Positions 24,406 through 32,672 are shown, counted from the stretch's first letter. The stretch: DNA of 39,585 nucleotides from Parvibaculum sp. (GCF_030694575.1 NZ_JAUYUS010000037.1:1-39585), one strand, 5' to 3'. The notes: generated by a model not told the origin, from the letters alone. Numbers and translations: made by a program.

Positions 24406-25777
24406 AGCGTTCCCGATAGCGCTTGACGACCTGGAGCGCGACGATGTTGAGCGCGAGGGTCGAGATGAAGAGGACGAGGCCAAGCCCGAAAGCGGCGAGC
24501 GTCTTGGGGCTGTCGAATTCGGTGTCGCCGATCAGCAGCGTTACGATCTGCACGGTCACCGTGGTAACGCCTTCGAGCGGATTGGCCGTCAGCGTCGCGG
24601 TCAGGCCCGCCGCCATGACGACGATCATGGTCTCGCCGATGGCACGGCTCACCGCCAGCAGGACACCGCCGACGATGCCGGGTAGCGCGGCAGGCAGCAG
24701 CACCTGGCGGATCGTTTCCGCCTTGGTCGCGCCGAGCGCATAGGAGCCATCGCGCATCGACTGCGGCACGGCCGAAATCGCATCGTCGGCGAAGGAGGAG
24801 ATGAAGGGAATGAGCATGATTCCCATCACGCTGCCGGCGGCGAGAGCGCTGTTCGATGCCACGCTCAATCCCATGGAGATACCGAATTCCCGGATCATCG
24901 GGGCGACGGTCAGGATGGCGAAGAAGCCGTAGACGATGGTCGGAATGCCGGCGAGAATCTCGAGCAGCGGCTTCACCACGGAGCGAACGCGGTGATTGGC
25001 ATATTCAACCAGATAAATGGCCGAGAAGAGGCCGACGGGGAGTGCCACGAACATGGCGATGGCGCTGATGAAGATGGTGCCCCAGAAGACAGGAACCGCG
25101 CCAAAGGCACCGGCAGCCGCAACCTGATCGGCGCGCATCGGCGTTTGCGGGCTCCATTCCAATCCGAAGAGGAAGGAGAAAACCGGCACGCGAGCGAAGA
25201 AGGCGAGGCTTTCGATCACCAGCGACAGGATGATGCCGAGCGTGGTGAGGATCGCGAGGATCGAGCAGACGATGAGACCCCAGCGGATGATGTTGTCGAC
25301 GCGGTTGCGGGCGCGGAATTCCGGCGAGAGGCGGGAGCGCGCATAGATCATGCCGCCAATGGCAAGTGCCAGCGCGCAGACGGCCATGCCGAGAGACGCA
25401 ATGCCACGCAGTGCATTGTAGCGTTCAGCCGCGTCGATCAGCGCCTGATCGGGCGTCCCGAAAATCCGTCCGCCCGCGATGCCCTTGATCTCGCTGGCGA
25501 TGAGCGACATACGCGAGCTTTCGACACCGTCCGTGACGTAGGACGGCAGACCCGCGAGAACGATGCTGTCGATGATCGTGTTCTGGGCGGCGAGCCAGAT
25601 GAGGACCAGGAGGAAGGCTGGCACGCCGCAGGAAAGAGCGACGAAGTAGCCGTGATAGGCGGGAATGGAATGCATGCCCTGCCCGGCACGCTTGAGGGCA
25701 CCTGCATTGGCGCGGCCCCAGAGATAGCCGATGAGGGAGAGCGCCAGGACGATCGCGAGAAGTGTGGTGGCAGACAT
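24398..25777 (-). CDS. pstC: phosphate ABC transporter permease PstC, long form
   Basis: A 459-residue permease, about 140 longer than E. coli PstC. The extra N-terminal part has two or three membrane segments (TLLAIVLALSLIGYLWG, GYFVALSCGVPAFLLVLIWLAA and GMAVCALALAIGGMIY) around a soluble loop. The ABC core carries the ATPase-coupling loop SYALGATKAETIRQVLLPAALPGIVGGVLLAVSRAIGET. The ATG at 25777 was chosen, with AGGA upstream and the family-like start MSATTLLAIV. It follows pstS after 81 bases that contain a strong hairpin, which may lower its expression relative to pstS. Confidence 0.95.
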   Translation of the reverse strand: MSATTLLAIVLALSLIGYLWGRANAGALKRAGQGMHSIPAYHGYFVALSCGVPAFLLVLIWLAAQNTIIDSIVLAGLPSYVTDGVESSRMSLIASEIKGIAGGRIFGTPDQALIDAAERYNALRGIASLGMAVCALALAIGGMIYARSRLSPEFRARNRVDNIIRWGLIVCSILAILTTLGIILSLVIESLAFFARVPVFSFLFGLEWSPQTPMRADQVAAAGAFGAVPVFWGTIFISAIAMFVALPVGLFSAIYLVEYANHRVRSVVKPLLEILAGIPTIVYGFFAILTVAPMIREFGISMGLSVASNSALAAGSVMGIMLIPFISSFADDAISAVPQSMRDGSYALGATKAETIRQVLLPAALPGIVGGVLLAVSRAIGETMIVVMAAGLTATLTANPLEGVTTVTVQIVTLLIGDTEFDSPKTLAAFGLGLVLFISTLALNIVALQVVKRYRERYE

Positions 25778-25821
25778 AGGACGGTCCTGACAAACGGACG
25801 TTGTTGCACGGTCGGAGAAGA

Positions 25822-25849
25822 TCACCCGGCGCCATCAGGCGCCGGGTGA
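25822..25849 (-). promoter_or_regulatory. intercistronic hairpin between pstS and pstC
   Basis: TCACCCGGCGCC (25822-25833) and GGCGCCGGGTGA (25838-25849) form 12 perfect pairs around a 4-base loop, 9 bases past the pstS stop. No T tract follows on the minus strand. It is better read as a 3'-end protecting or partial stop element that raises PstS over the membrane subunits. Confidence 0.65.
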
Positions 25850-25858
25850 CATGTCGTC

Positions 25859-26902
25859 CTACTTCTTCGGAGCCGGCATGTTGACCGCGTCCTGCGCGGC
25901 CTTCTGCACTGCGGCGCGGCGCGCGTCGGAGAGCACGATCAGGCCGCGCTCCTCGAGATAGCCGCCCGGACCCATGGCTTCATCGCTCGTGTATTCGGCG
26001 ATGAATTCATTGAGGCCGGGGATCACGCCACGATGGGCGTTCTTGATGTAGAAGAAGAGCGGGCGGGAGATGCCATAGGAGCCGTCCGCAATCGTGTGTT
26101 CTTCCGGCACGACACCGTTGACCTTCACGGCCTGCAGCTTGTCCTGGTTTTCATACAGGAACGAGTAGCCGAAGATGCCGTAGACGTTGGGGTCGGATTC
26201 AAGACGCTGCACGATCAGGTTGTCGTTTTCGCCGGCTTCGATGAACGGGCCGTCGGTGCGCATGCGCTGGCAGTTCTCCTTGAGGGCCTCCTTGTCGAAC
26301 AGTTCGAACGCGGGGAACTTCTTGCAGCCCTCGTCCATAACGAGTTCTACCCAGGCGTCGCGCGTGCCGGAGGTGGGGGGCGGGCCCATGACCTCGATGG
26401 CGATGTCGGGGAGCGACGGATCGATTTCCGACCACTTCTTGTAGGGGTTGTCGACGATCTTGCCGCCGACTTCGACCTTCGCGGCGAGCGCCTGGAAGAG
26501 CTGCGCCTTTGTCAGGTCGAGCTGCTTGCCACTGCGCGATACGGCCATCGAAAGGCCGTCAAAGCCGAGCACGACTTCCGTGATGTCGGTCACGCCGTTC
26601 TTGGCGCAGAGTTCGTATTCCGACAGCTTCATGGCGCGCGAGGCGCCCGTGATGTCCGGGTGGCCCGTGCCGACGCCGCCGCAGAAAATCTTCATGCCGC
26701 CGCCGGTGCCGGTCGATTCGACGACAGGCGCAGTGGCGCCCGTTTCATTCGCATACTGCTCGGCGGCCGCCTGCGTATAGGGGAACACGGTCGAGGAGCC
26801 GACAACTTGGATCTGGTCGCGGGCGTGCGCGACGCCAGCTACCGAAAGTGCAGCGACGGCAACCGTCGCGGCCATCGTCAGGGATTTGAGTTTCACGTTC
26901 AT
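25859..26902 (-). CDS. pstS: periplasmic phosphate-binding protein PstS
   Basis: A 347-residue periplasmic receptor that delivers inorganic phosphate to PstCA. The signal peptide (first 27 residues) ends VAHA. The mature protein begins RDQIQVVGSSTVFPYTQ, and the phosphate-contact loops are visible: VGSSTVFPYT, ESTGTGGGMKIFCGGVG, ITGASRAMK and the later PTSGTRDAW. Length and layout match the long alphaproteobacterial PstS type. It is the first gene of the pst operon, expressed from a promoter between it and phoR that carries a three-unit Pho box. The ATG at 26902 follows CTGGAGA closely. Confidence 0.96.
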   Translation of the reverse strand: MNVKLKSLTMAATVAVAALSVAGVAHARDQIQVVGSSTVFPYTQAAAEQYANETGATAPVVESTGTGGGMKIFCGGVGTGHPDITGASRAMKLSEYELCAKNGVTDITEVVLGFDGLSMAVSRSGKQLDLTKAQLFQALAAKVEVGGKIVDNPYKKWSEIDPSLPDIAIEVMGPPPTSGTRDAWVELVMDEGCKKFPAFELFDKEALKENCQRMRTDGPFIEAGENDNLIVQRLESDPNVYGIFGYSFLYENQDKLQAVKVNGVVPEEHTIADGSYGISRPLFFYIKNAHRGVIPGLNEFIAEYTSDEAMGPGGYLEERGLIVLSDARRAAVQKAAQDAVNMPAPKK

Positions 26903-27031
26903 TCTCCAGTTTGTGAATGCCGGGCACCGGGCAACCACATCAGCCCCCCAGCGCGCCCGAGCCTTTGACGAATTCGAAGCTGAATTCCATGTGGCTTTAA
27001 CCTTCAGGCGGGCGGACGCTAGCGGGCCGTC

Positions 27032-27060
27032 ACGAAAGGTTTACGACGGTTCCATGACAG
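27032..27060 (-). promoter_or_regulatory. Pho box, three tandem units, upstream of pstS
   Basis: On the minus strand CTGTCAT (27060-27054), CCGTCGT (27049-27043) and CTTTCGT (27038-27032) are spaced by 4 bases each, an 11-base period. The first unit is perfect and the next two are degenerate. It lies 130 bases before pstS, in the orientation expected for PhoB activation. Confidence 0.85.
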
Positions 27061-27088
27061 TTTTGCGAAGGTCTGGAAAATGGACGTT

Positions 27089-28417
27089 TCACCGTGCCGA
27101 AGCGGCATCCGGCAGGACCGGCAAAAGCACTGAAAAAGCAGAGCCTTGGCCAAGTTCGCTCTCGATGGCGAGGGTACCTTCGTGACGGTTCACGATGTGC
27201 TTCACGATGGCGAGACCAAGCCCCGTGCCCCCCCTCGCACGACTTGCTGCGGGGTCGACGCGGTAGAAGCGTTCGGTGAGCCGGGGGATGTGTTCCTTTG
27301 CGATTCCGGGGCCGAAATCGCGGACGGTAAGGCGGACGTAAGGGCGTCCGCCCTTCTCATCCGGGGCCAGGGAAATTTCGATCCGCTTGCCGGAGCGTCC
27401 GTAGCGGAGCGCATTGTCGGCGAGGTTCTGCACGACCTGTGCGAGTTCCTCGCGGTCGCCACGCACGCGCGGGAGCCCGGCGGGCGCCGTGACGCCGATC
27501 TCGACGCCGTATTGATCGGCGAGTGGCGTCAGCCCGTCCGTCACGTCGTTGACGACACCGAAGATATCTATGGCCTCGGAGGGGCGGACATGCTCGCGCT
27601 GCTCGATGCGCGACAGGGAAAGGAGATCGTCGATGAGGTGGCGCATGCGCGTCGCCTGATCCGCCATAATGCCGAGAAATTTCTCGCGCGCCTCGGGATC
27701 GTCCTTCGCGTGGCCGCGCAAGGTGTCGATGAAACCGGAGAGCGAGGCGAGCGGCGTCTTCAACTCGTGGCTGGCGAAAGCTACGAAGTCGGCGCGCATC
27801 GCTTCGATGCGGCGTGCCTCAGTAACGTCGCGAAGGAGAATAAAGATCATTCTCGACGACCCGCTGGCGCCGTCCGAAACCGGCGCGACGAAAGCGCTGT
27901 AGTTTCGCTGCACGGGTACCGGCACCACATATTCGATGGTGCGCGCCTTGCCGTCCGCGATCGCACCGTCGATGGCGGCGATGAGCGGCGCGCTGCGAAG
28001 TACGGTTGCGACGTGGCGGCCGGCCGCAGCCCTTCCGATCAAAGGTTCGACCGCGCCGTTGGCGAACAGCACCCGGCCCGAAGCGTCGAGCACGAAGAGG
28101 GGATCCGGCAGCCGATTGAGAAGCGCCAGCGCGTTTCCGCCCGCCGCGAAGGCGGGCAACATGCCCTCGCCACCCTGCGATCCGATCCGGATCGGCGTCG
28201 TCTCGCCGACGACCATCAGGCGGACAGCCGCGATACCCGCGAGAAAGAGGAACGAGAGAAAGGCCGCGATGGGATGCAGCCCGTCGAGGATCGTCAGCAG
28301 CGAGAAGACGATGGCCGCCGTGACGACGAAAGTGCGGGTGCCCGTCCAGCGGGCGACGAAATCGCGCAGCCGCGCCCTGCCCTTGTCCAGCCTCGACTTG
28401 TCTTCTACCGCCGCCAT
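27089..28417 (-). CDS. phoR: phosphate regulon sensor histidine kinase PhoR
   Basis: A 442-residue membrane kinase that phosphorylates PhoB when phosphate is low. Two closely spaced helices (about 30-45 and 48-70) leave almost no periplasmic loop, as in other PhoR proteins that read the Pst/PhoU complex rather than phosphate itself. A PAS domain covers about 95-200 (LPDPLFVLDASGRVLFANGA). The dimerisation helix has the phospho-His217 in FASHELKTPLASLSG. The ATPase domain shows the N box QNLADNALRYG, G1 DFGPGIAKE and G2 GGTGLGLAIV. The ATG at 28417 follows GGGAA; the upstream frame overlaps the acyl-CoA dehydrogenase tail and was dropped. The pst Pho box lies just past its stop. Confidence 0.95.
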   Translation of the reverse strand: MAAVEDKSRLDKGRARLRDFVARWTGTRTFVVTAAIVFSLLTILDGLHPIAAFLSFLFLAGIAAVRLMVVGETTPIRIGSQGGEGMLPAFAAGGNALALLNRLPDPLFVLDASGRVLFANGAVEPLIGRAAAGRHVATVLRSAPLIAAIDGAIADGKARTIEYVVPVPVQRNYSAFVAPVSDGASGSSRMIFILLRDVTEARRIEAMRADFVAFASHELKTPLASLSGFIDTLRGHAKDDPEAREKFLGIMADQATRMRHLIDDLLSLSRIEQREHVRPSEAIDIFGVVNDVTDGLTPLADQYGVEIGVTAPAGLPRVRGDREELAQVVQNLADNALRYGRSGKRIEISLAPDEKGGRPYVRLTVRDFGPGIAKEHIPRLTERFYRVDPAASRARGGTGLGLAIVKHIVNRHEGTLAIESELGQGSAFSVLLPVLPDAASAR

Positions 28418-28428
28418 GTCGTTCCCGG

Positions 28429-29646
28429 TTACACGCCGAAATCCCAACTCATGCCCTCGTGGTAGCACTTGAGGACGCTTTTCGCGATGACAATACGATG
28501 AACCTCGTCCGGACCGTCGGCGAGGCGCAATGTCCGGGCGCCCTGATACATGCCGGCAAGCGGCGTGTCACCCGAAACGCCGAGGGCGCCATGAACCTGG
28601 ATGGCACGGTCGACCACGCGCTCGAAGGCGGCGGGCACGAAGACCTTGATGGCCGAGATGTCGACGCGGGAATTGGCACCGTCCTCCATGCGGTGGGCGC
28701 AATGGATGGTCATGAGGCGGGCGGCCTGGATGTCCATGTAGCTGTCGGCGATGAAGCCCTGCACGAACTGTTTCGTTTCGAGCTTGCCGCCATGGACCTC
28801 GCGGCTTGTGGCGCGCTTGCACATGAGATCGAAGGCGCGCCACATCTGGCCGATCGAATTCATGCAATGAAACACACGGCCTTCGCCGAGCCGGTCCTGC
28901 GCGGCCTGATGGCCGGTGCCGGTGCGGCCGAGCTGGTTCCCGACCGGCACGCGGACGTTCTCGTATTTGATCTCGCAGTGGTCGCCGCCCGTGTGGCCCC
29001 AGACGGGAACGGAGCGGACGATGTTTACGCCGGGGGTGTCCATCGGCACGATGATCTGGGTCATCTTGTCCTTGACGCCGCCCTTGCCGTCCTTCTCTTC
29101 GGTGCGGCACATGACGATGGCGATGTGGGCGCGGCGGCCGTTCGACGTGAACCATTTGTGGCCATTGATGACCCAGTGATCGCCGTCGCGCACGGCGCGG
29201 GTCTGGATCGCATAGGGATCGGAGCCCGGCTGGTCGGGCTCCGTCATCGAGAAGCAGCTTTCGATGTCGCCGGCGACGAGCGGCTCCAGCCATTTCTTCT
29301 TCTGTTCGGGCGTGCCGTATTTCAGCAGGATTTTCTGATTGCCGGAATTGGGCGCGACGACGCCGAACAGGCGCGCGGAGAAAGGCGACCAGGCCATGAT
29401 CTCGTTCATATAGGCGTGCTTCAGAAAGCCGATGCCCATGCCGCCATATTCTTCCGGCAGATGCGGCGCCCACAGGCCCTGGTCCTTCACTTTCGCCTTG
29501 ATCCCGGCACGGACGGCTTCGGCTTCGTCGCCGCCTTTATAGAGCAGCGCCTCGGCCGGGATGATGTCTTCCGTCACGATCTTCGCGGTCATGAGCCGGA
29601 TGTCGTTGATGCCGTCATCGAGCCCCGGAATCGGTTGCACCTGCAT
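28429..29646 (-). CDS. acyl-CoA dehydrogenase family protein
   Basis: A 405-residue FAD-dependent enzyme that introduces a 2,3 double bond into an acyl-CoA. Family landmarks: LPEEYGGMGIGFLKHAYMNEIMAWS, the FAD/substrate loop CFSMTEPDQPGSDP, WVINGHKWFTSNG, and the C-terminal QVHGALGVSGDTPLAGMYQGARTLRLADGPDEVHRIVIAK. The DGPDEVH form resembles the ACAD10/ACAD11-like subgroup acting on long or branched chains. GGGAGGA precedes the ATG at 29646. It is divergent from the SDR gene at 29807, with a 160-base shared control region. The upstream Met (29685) would add 13 residues but lacks a site. Exact chain length is unknown. Confidence 0.93.
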   Translation of the reverse strand: MQVQPIPGLDDGINDIRLMTAKIVTEDIIPAEALLYKGGDEAEAVRAGIKAKVKDQGLWAPHLPEEYGGMGIGFLKHAYMNEIMAWSPFSARLFGVVAPNSGNQKILLKYGTPEQKKKWLEPLVAGDIESCFSMTEPDQPGSDPYAIQTRAVRDGDHWVINGHKWFTSNGRRAHIAIVMCRTEEKDGKGGVKDKMTQIIVPMDTPGVNIVRSVPVWGHTGGDHCEIKYENVRVPVGNQLGRTGTGHQAAQDRLGEGRVFHCMNSIGQMWRAFDLMCKRATSREVHGGKLETKQFVQGFIADSYMDIQAARLMTIHCAHRMEDGANSRVDISAIKVFVPAAFERVVDRAIQVHGALGVSGDTPLAGMYQGARTLRLADGPDEVHRIVIAKSVLKCYHEGMSWDFGV

Positions 29647-29806
29647 TGGACGTCCTCCCTCGGATCGTTTTGTTTGAGCCAGCATAGAGGGGAGCGGCGC
29701 GCGAGGTCCAACGGCTTGCTAAAAGCGGGCGGACGCTGCGTGACATTCGCATGAATTACCGTAGTCTAGCGCCGGATTTACAAAGGTTCAGCGAGGCAGA
29801 GGCGGC

Positions 29807-30646
29807 ATGACGGCGATCGACGGTAAACTGGCGGTGGTGACGGGCGCGGCGAGCGGCATCGGGCGGGGCACGGCGCTTGCGCTTGCGAAGCGGGGAGCGC
29901 GCCTCGCGATTTCGGATCTCGACAGGGACGGGCTTGCGGAGACGGCGGCGCGGATCGAGGCGCTGGGCGCGAAGGTCACGACCTATCTCGTCGACGTCGC
30001 CGACAGGGACGCGGTTTACGCTTTCGCCCAGGAGATCGAGGCGGCGCATGGCGGCGCGGACATCGTCATCAACAATGCGGGCGTCGCGCAGATCGCGCGG
30101 GTGGACGAGCTTGCCTATGACGATTTCGAATGGGTGATGAACATCGACTTCTGGGGCATGGTCTACGGCACCAAGGCCTTCCTGCCGCAACTGCAGGTAA
30201 AGGGCGGCGGACACATCGTCAACGTGTCGAGCATTTTCGGATTGATCTCGGTGCCGACGCAGGCCGCCTACAATTCCGCGAAGTTCGCCATTCGCGGTTT
30301 CACGGAAGCGCTGCGGCACGAGATGAAAGGCACGGACATCCAGGTCTCCTGCGTGCATCCGGGCGGCATCAAAACGAATATCGTCCGTAATGCCCGTTTT
30401 TTGCAGAGCACGCAGGCAACGGTGCGCGAGGACGCGGCTTCGGGCTTCGACAAGATCGCAAGGACGACGCCGGAACGCGCGGGCGAGATCATCGTGAACG
30501 GCATTGCGCGCAATCGTCCGCGCATCCTGATCGGTATGGATGCGAAAATCGTCGACTGGCTGCAACGGCTCATGCCGGTTTCCTATGGCCGCATCATGTT
30601 CCGCGGCGAAGGCAGCCCGCTTGCCGGAGGCGCGGACGCCAAATAG
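29807..30646 (+). CDS. SDR family NAD(P)-dependent oxidoreductase
   Basis: A 279-residue classical short-chain dehydrogenase. It has cofactor loop VVTGAASGIGRGTAL, DVAD for adenine contact, NNAGVAQ, the catalytic Ser in VNVSSIFG, and Tyr and Lys in AAYNSAKFAIRGFTEALRHEM. The C-terminus (MPVSYGRIMFRGEGSPLAGG) is longer than average and may touch a membrane or partner. AGAGG precedes the ATG. First gene of a rightward set with the metal-dependent hydrolase (57 bases later) and the styrene-oxide-isomerase-like gene. It lies opposite an acyl-CoA dehydrogenase, so a lipid, terpenoid or aromatic alcohol is a reasonable but unproven substrate. Confidence 0.92.
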   Translation: MTAIDGKLAVVTGAASGIGRGTALALAKRGARLAISDLDRDGLAETAARIEALGAKVTTYLVDVADRDAVYAFAQEIEAAHGGADIVINNAGVAQIARVDELAYDDFEWVMNIDFWGMVYGTKAFLPQLQVKGGGHIVNVSSIFGLISVPTQAAYNSAKFAIRGFTEALRHEMKGTDIQVSCVHPGGIKTNIVRNARFLQSTQATVREDAASGFDKIARTTPERAGEIIVNGIARNRPRILIGMDAKIVDWLQRLMPVSYGRIMFRGEGSPLAGGADAK

Positions 30647-30703
30647 GCGAAGCGATCCGCGCCGGGGAGGCGCGGAAGACTTGCCGAAGGGGGGAGACGG
30701 ATT

Positions 30704-31609
30704 GTGACGGGGACAGCAACGGATGCAGAGGGCGCGGCGCGAATGACCGTGCGGCGGATGGGCTTTGCCTATCCGGCCGCGATGAGCGGACACTGGAACA
30801 GGCGGCGCCCGGAATTTTCGCAGATCGTGAACGCGGCGTCGCTCGCGATGCCCTATCTCGAACCTTATCTCATCAAGACGATGCGGGAGGCGCGGCCGCA
30901 GATCAGCGATGCGGCACTGCTGAGCGCGCTCGACGACTATGTCGCGCAGGAGGCGATGCATTTCCGTCAGCACCGGAAATTCAACGACGAATTGAAGGCG
31001 CGCGGGTATCGCTCGATCGAAAAGATCGAAGCGCGGATGGCGGCGGATTATGCGCGGCTGACGGAGACCCGTTCGCTTGCCTTCAACCTTGCCTATGCGG
31101 AGGGCTTCGAATCCATGGCGCTGGCGATCGGCGAGATGCTGATCGAGGACCGGGAGTTCCTGTTCGGCGGCGCGGAAAGCGGCGTCGCGTCGCTGGTGCT
31201 GTGGCATTTCGTGGAAGAGATCGAACACAAGAATGTCGCCTATGACGTGTTCGAGCATGTGGCAGGCAATTACTTCCGGCGCGTCTACGGCGTTCTTTAC
31301 GCGACGGCGCATATCATGTGGCTGACGCGCGGGGGCTATCACGCTCTCCTGAAGGAGGACGGGCTCTGGCGCGACCTGCGCTCGCGCGTCGCGCTGGCTT
31401 TCCTCCTTGGACGGATATTCCGAAAACTTGCGCCGAAGCTCGCGCGCATCCTGGTGCCGGGCTACAGCCCGCGGCAGGTGGCCGACCCTGACTGGGCACT
31501 CGCATGGGCGGCGCTCTTCCGCGCCGACAACGAGGCCGCTGCGCGGCTCGACACGAACCGACTTGCCTCACCCCACCCCATCGCGATGACATCCGGAGAG
31601 ACAGAATGA
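30704..31609 (+). CDS. metal-dependent hydrolase (PF10118-like)
   Basis: A 301-residue helical protein of the predicted metal-dependent hydrolase family. The likely metal ligands form a ferritin-like set: YVAQEAMHFRQHRKFND (E-x-x-x-H-x-x-x-H), YAEGFESMALAIGEMLIEDREF and LWHFVEEIEHKNVAYDVF. These resemble a di-iron or di-zinc helical bundle. The N-terminal VRRMGFAYPAAMSGHWNRRRPEFSQIVNAAS is characteristic. The GTG at 30704 sits after GGGGGGAGA, a strong ribosome site. Its stop overlaps the ATG of the next gene in ATGA, so the two are translated together. The reaction is not known for this family. Confidence 0.88.
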   Translation: MTGTATDAEGAARMTVRRMGFAYPAAMSGHWNRRRPEFSQIVNAASLAMPYLEPYLIKTMREARPQISDAALLSALDDYVAQEAMHFRQHRKFNDELKARGYRSIEKIEARMAADYARLTETRSLAFNLAYAEGFESMALAIGEMLIEDREFLFGGAESGVASLVLWHFVEEIEHKNVAYDVFEHVAGNYFRRVYGVLYATAHIMWLTRGGYHALLKEDGLWRDLRSRVALAFLLGRIFRKLAPKLARILVPGYSPRQVADPDWALAWAALFRADNEAAARLDTNRLASPHPIAMTSGETE

Positions 31610-32130
31610 GCCAGGAAGCACAAGCAACCAATGATGCGGCGAGCATGGCGGGGCGGATGCGCGCCTTTCTCTTTCTGAACGGGATCGGGCTTTTCGTTCT
31701 TGCAATCGTCATCGGCTGGATCTGGTTTTTCGCGCTGCTCGGGCGCGTCGTGTTGTGGCCGCTGCCGATCGATGTGCCGGTGTCCATACCCGACGACGGA
31801 CGCGCATGGCGGATGGCGCATATGGAAGGCATTACGCAAGGCTTGATGCTGATGGCACTTGGTCTCGGGGGACAATTCATGCGGCTGACGCGCAAGCAGT
31901 TCGCGTGGTTTTTCTGGTCGGCGCTCGTGACCGCGTGGTTGTTCACGGTACCGACGATCTTCAACGCGATGTTCGGCACGAGGGGCCTCGCCTTTGGCGG
32001 CGGGCCGTTCAAGGCGGGGCTGGCGAACGACGTGATCTATCTTTTCGGGTGGCCGCCGGTGGTGGCGGTTCACATCATGCTGGGGCTGGCGGCGCTGGGC
32101 GTCTGGCGGCATATAAGGGCCTCAGAATAA
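31606..32130 (+). CDS. styrene-oxide-isomerase-like membrane protein
   Basis: A 174-residue protein with four hydrophobic helices (FLFLNGIGLFVLAIVIGWIW; ITQGLMLMALGLGGQFM; FAWFFWSALVTAWLFTVP; VIYLFGWPPVVAVHIMLGLAAL). Compared from memory with styrene oxide isomerase StyC (about 169 residues, four helices), the order of motifs agrees: an A-H pair after a short loop (WRMAHMEGITQG against WARAHSGPALNG), and RGLAFGGGPF against RGLTFGPNRF. The His is the residue reported as haem ligand in that enzyme. Other reported active-site residues (Asn, Asp, Tyr) do not obviously line up, so the substrate probably differs. Start coupled to the previous gene by ATGA. Confidence 0.7.
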   Translation: MSQEAQATNDAASMAGRMRAFLFLNGIGLFVLAIVIGWIWFFALLGRVVLWPLPIDVPVSIPDDGRAWRMAHMEGITQGLMLMALGLGGQFMRLTRKQFAWFFWSALVTAWLFTVPTIFNAMFGTRGLAFGGGPFKAGLANDVIYLFGWPPVVAVHIMLGLAALGVWRHIRASE

Positions 32131-32154
32131 CGCTCCGTCTACGGAGCAAGTGGC

Positions 32155-32396
32155 ACTTGTCCCCGCCCTAAAGGGGCCGGTTATCCCCGGTTTCGGGGGC
32201 TCTGTCATCGAACTGTCATCGATCTGTCACAAAACGTTTTCGGGGTCGCTTCGAGGGTCGCGGAGAGGCTCCGGGACGGTTTGTCCCCGCCCTCCTCACT
32301 CTCCGGCAGCAGCCCGGGGACGAGTGGTCCCGGGGACTTATCCCCGCCCCCGGCCGGACGGGAGGCAAAAAATTTGCAAAAAACTTGTCCCCGGGG
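32155..32396 (+). repeat. four interspersed TTGTCCCCG motifs
   Basis: ACTTGTCCCCGCCC at 32155, TTTGTCCCCGCCC at 32280, ACTTATCCCCGCCCC at 32336 and ACTTGTCCCCGGGG at 32383. The spacing is irregular, so this is not a tandem array. Confidence 0.6.
32202..32230 (+). promoter_or_regulatory. near-perfect Pho box, three tandem units
   Basis: CTGTCAT (32202-32208), CTGTCAT (32213-32219) and CTGTCAC (32224-32230), separated by CGAA and CGAT, an exact 11-base period. It is a better match to the PhoB consensus than the pstS site. The first annotated gene downstream, TerC, is 443 bases away, and no clear -10 element follows. Confidence 0.75.
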
Positions 32397-32672
32397 TGTC
32401 ATTCCCATTCCCGGGGATTAATGCGGAGCGTCGCTGTACGTCCCTCGGCCCCCGCCCCAAACGGCCGTTGGCCGTTTGACCCTCCCCCTAGGGAGGGCGA
32501 GAAGGAAATGGACGAGCGGAGGGATGACACCGCCCCCCCCCCCCGGTTGACAAGCGGGCGCGGCTGTATGACCTAATGGGGCCATACGCAATGACCGGGC
32601 CCCTCTGACGGCTTCCACCCCCGCCATGTCGGCATTGTTCATCTTCACGGATGGCATGGAAGATCGCCCGAA

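Larger units (their letters stand above)
32131..32672 (+). other. 540-base non-coding region with Pho box, repeats and C tract
   Basis: No convincing gene. It holds a CAAGTG-g-CACTTG inverted repeat (32147-32159), the Pho box at 32202-32230, four copies of a TTGTCCCCG-type motif, the hairpin AAACGGCC-gtt-GGCCGTTT (32459-32477) and a run of 12 C (32533-32544). Composition is unlike the flanking genes. It could be the long leader of the TerC gene or encode a separate RNA. Confidence 0.6.

Noticed and set aside
32150-32479. 109-codon plus-strand frame across the Pho box region
   Set aside because: The peptide is Pro/Arg-rich, follows the GC-rich repeats, lacks a ribosome site and would place the Pho box inside a gene.
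32231-32672. Possible yybP-ykoY manganese riboswitch before TerC
   Set aside because: TerC genes often have one, but the conserved loop motifs of that class were not found in this region.
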